This document shows, in pieces, positions 5,776-6,998 of a stretch of 6,998 bases of DNA. The translations under genes and the position numbers were made by a program. Source of the DNA: Prevotellaceae bacterium UBA4361 (GTDB lineage: Bacteria > Bacteroidota > Bacteroidia > Bacteroidales > Bacteroidaceae); contig DGSN01000067.1 of assembly GCA_002393575.1 (NCBI GenBank), positions 1-6,998 on the forward strand, given 5' to 3'. The notes under the pieces were generated by a model. The model did not search any database. It was not told the origin of the DNA and worked only from the letters and a program-made list of their open reading frames with translations. The number at the start of each line of letters is the position of its first letter. Position 1 is the stretch's first letter.

Positions 5776-6882
5776 ATGGCAAACAACATACTTGACAAAT
5801 TAGATGGCATTGTTTCTCGTTTCGAGGAGGTATCCACACTAATTACCGACCCCAGCGTAATAGCTGACCAGAAACGATACGTCACTCTTACAAAAGAATA
5901 CAAAAACCTTGAGGACTTGGTGAAGGCTCGGAAAGAGTACATGGATTGCTTAAGTCACCTGGAAGAGGCAAAGGAAATGCTTTCAGCGGAGGACGATGCA
6001 GAGATGAAGGAAATGGCTCGTGAGGAAATCGCTGCCAACGAAAAGCGTATTCCCGAACTGGAAGAAGAAATCAAGCTCCTGCTCATTCCTGCCGACCCAG
6101 AGGACGGCAAGAACGTGACGATGGAAATCCGTGGTGGCACGGGTGGCGACGAAGCAGCACTCTTTGCAGGCGACCTCTTCCGCATGTATTCAAAATACTG
6201 TGAAATGAAAGGCTGGCACGTTGTAGTGTCGAGCTTTAGCGAAGGTGCATCGGGTGGTTACAAGGAAATCATTTTCAACGTAAGTGGTGAAGGTGTCTAT
6301 GGCATTCTGAAATACGAATCGGGTGTTCATCGCGTGCAGAGAGTGCCTGTGACGGAAACACAAGGCCGTGTCCACACCTCAGCAGCCACGGTTGCCGTTC
6401 TGCCCGAAGCGGAACCGTTCGACGTTCAAATCAATGAAGGAGAAATCAAGTGGGACACCTTCCGTTCTTCTGGTGCTGGTGGACAGAATGTGAACAAAGT
6501 GGAATCGGGTGTGCGTGCTCGATACATGTGGACAAACCCAAATACAGGTGAGAAGGAAGAAATCCTCGTGGAGTGTACAGAAACACGCGACCAGCCCAAG
6601 AACAAAGAGCGTGCATTGGCTCGACTGCGTACTCGTATCTACGACCGTGAGCACCAAAAATACATCGATGACATTGCATCGCGTCGAAAGACAATGGTGT
6701 CAACAGGTGACCGCTCTGCCAAAATCCGAACCTACAATTATCCACAAGGGCGCATTACCGACCACCGTATCAATTACACCATCTATAATCTCGCCGCTTT
6801 CATGGATGGCGACATTCAGGATTGTATTGACCATCTCATTGTGGCAGAAAATGCTGAGCGACTGAAGGAAGCTCAATTGTAA
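5776..6882 (+). CDS. prfA: Peptide chain release factor 1
   Basis: The 368-residue product is class I release factor RF1, which reads UAA and UAG in the ribosomal A site and triggers peptide release. Residues 1-105 form the charged, helical N-terminal domain. The codon-recognition tripeptide PVT is at 191-193 within HRVQRVPVTETQGRVHTSAA; the PxT form marks RF1, as opposed to SPF in RF2. The catalytic loop GAGGQNVNK carries Gly235-Gly236-Gln237; the Gln is normally methylated by PrmC. GGTGGDEAALFAGDLFRMY at 117-135 is the conserved stretch ahead of the codon-reading domain. Length is close to the E. coli protein (360). No programmed frameshift is present, as expected for RF1. It starts at ATG 5776, 46 bases after purM, with no promoter or terminator in the gap, so co-transcription is likely. 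From memory pyrF often follows prfA in Bacteroidales, but it is not in the window. Confidence 0.97.
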   Translation: MANNILDKLDGIVSRFEEVSTLITDPSVIADQKRYVTLTKEYKNLEDLVKARKEYMDCLSHLEEAKEMLSAEDDAEMKEMAREEIAANEKRIPELEEEIKLLLIPADPEDGKNVTMEIRGGTGGDEAALFAGDLFRMYSKYCEMKGWHVVVSSFSEGASGGYKEIIFNVSGEGVYGILKYESGVHRVQRVPVTETQGRVHTSAATVAVLPEAEPFDVQINEGEIKWDTFRSSGAGGQNVNKVESGVRARYMWTNPNTGEKEEILVECTETRDQPKNKERALARLRTRIYDREHQKYIDDIASRRKTMVSTGDRSAKIRTYNYPQGRITDHRINYTIYNLAAFMDGDIQDCIDHLIVAENAERLKEAQL

Positions 6883-6897
6883 GTATAACAATTTGCA

Positions 6898-6918
6898 GTC
6901 AAAGGTCGAAGGTCAAAA
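6898..6918 (+). repeat. Heptamer tandem repeat (three units) after prfA
   Basis: GTCAAAG, GTCGAAG and GTCAAAA follow each other directly, then ACC. The same motif appears before prfA at 5756-5769. Bases 6900-6917 are also an imperfect inverted match (14 of 18 by eye) to 6980-6997. Confidence 0.6.
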
Positions 6919-6974
6919 ACCTGAATTATCAGGGATTTAAAGGATTTAAGGGATTACACTAAACACTAAAATCA

Positions 6975-6998
6975 TGTACTTTGTACTTTGTCCTTTGT
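6975..6998 (+). repeat. Heptamer tandem repeat (three units, open at window edge)
   Basis: TGTACTT, TGTACTT, TGTCCTT and TGT form a heptamer tract cut by the window end. Reverse-complemented it reads AAGGACA/AAGTACA, close to the AAGGTCA register of the tract at 6898-6918, so the two face each other. Confidence 0.65.

Larger units (their letters stand above)
6883..6998. other. Intergenic end of window with short tandem repeats, no clear terminator
   Basis: After the prfA stop come three heptamers (GTCAAAG, GTCGAAG, GTCAAAA; 6898-6918), a weak CCTGA-ATTA-TCAGG hairpin (6920-6933) without a T-run, three 9-mers starting GGATT (6933-6959), CACTAAA twice (6957-6970), and TGTACTT twice then TGTCCTT and TGT (6975-6998) running off the edge. 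The ATG at 6974 lies in the last tract and gives no convincing start. Lack of a terminator is compatible with the operon continuing. Confidence 0.65.

Noticed and set aside
6974..6998. Start of the next gene at ATG 6974
   Set aside because: The codons following it are a heptamer repeat and the window ends after eight codons; no family resemblance can be judged.

Overview
The window looks like chromosomal DNA of a Bacteroidales bacterium, most likely Prevotella or a close relative. The evidence is the Bacteroidetes-type -7 boxes (TAnnTTTG) upstream of genes, A-rich leaders without clear Shine-Dalgarno sites, a long Bacteroidetes-form PurM, an MltF-type lipoprotein, and a secreted protein with a chitobiase-like C-terminal module and a short sorting-like tail. 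The genus is an inference from gene style, not from a database match.

Layout. Bases 1-1098 (+) are the 3' part of a large secreted or surface protein whose start lies outside the window; a 15-bp hairpin terminator follows it. Bases 1099-1579 lie between two convergent genes and hold the most striking structure: ten near-identical 22-bp tandem units plus a decayed unit at each end (1232-1485). Just before them is a perfect 12-bp hairpin whose arm shares the repeat core TCCCCAAT. Bases 1580-2788 (-) encode a membrane-bound lytic transglycosylase of the MltF type. Bases 2789-3151 lack a protein gene but carry a good plus-strand promoter and two plus-oriented hairpin/T-run terminators, so an unannotated small RNA is plausible. 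Bases 3152-4432 (-) encode an exported TPR protein. A 127-bp divergent promoter region separates it from purM (4560-5729, +) and prfA (5776-6882, +), which look like an operon that probably continues past the window. The last 116 bases carry short 7- and 9-bp tandem repeats.

How the parts relate. purM (purine synthesis) and prfA (translation termination) are housekeeping genes in a shared transcript. The MltF and TPR proteins act in the envelope and are each preceded by a recognisable -7 box. The surface protein is in an independent unit with visibly higher GC and a strong preference for C-ending codons. No phage, transposase, CRISPR, tRNA or rRNA gene was seen. The candidates for something undescribed are the 22-bp array with its linked hairpin and the orphan plus-strand transcription unit at 2876-3159.
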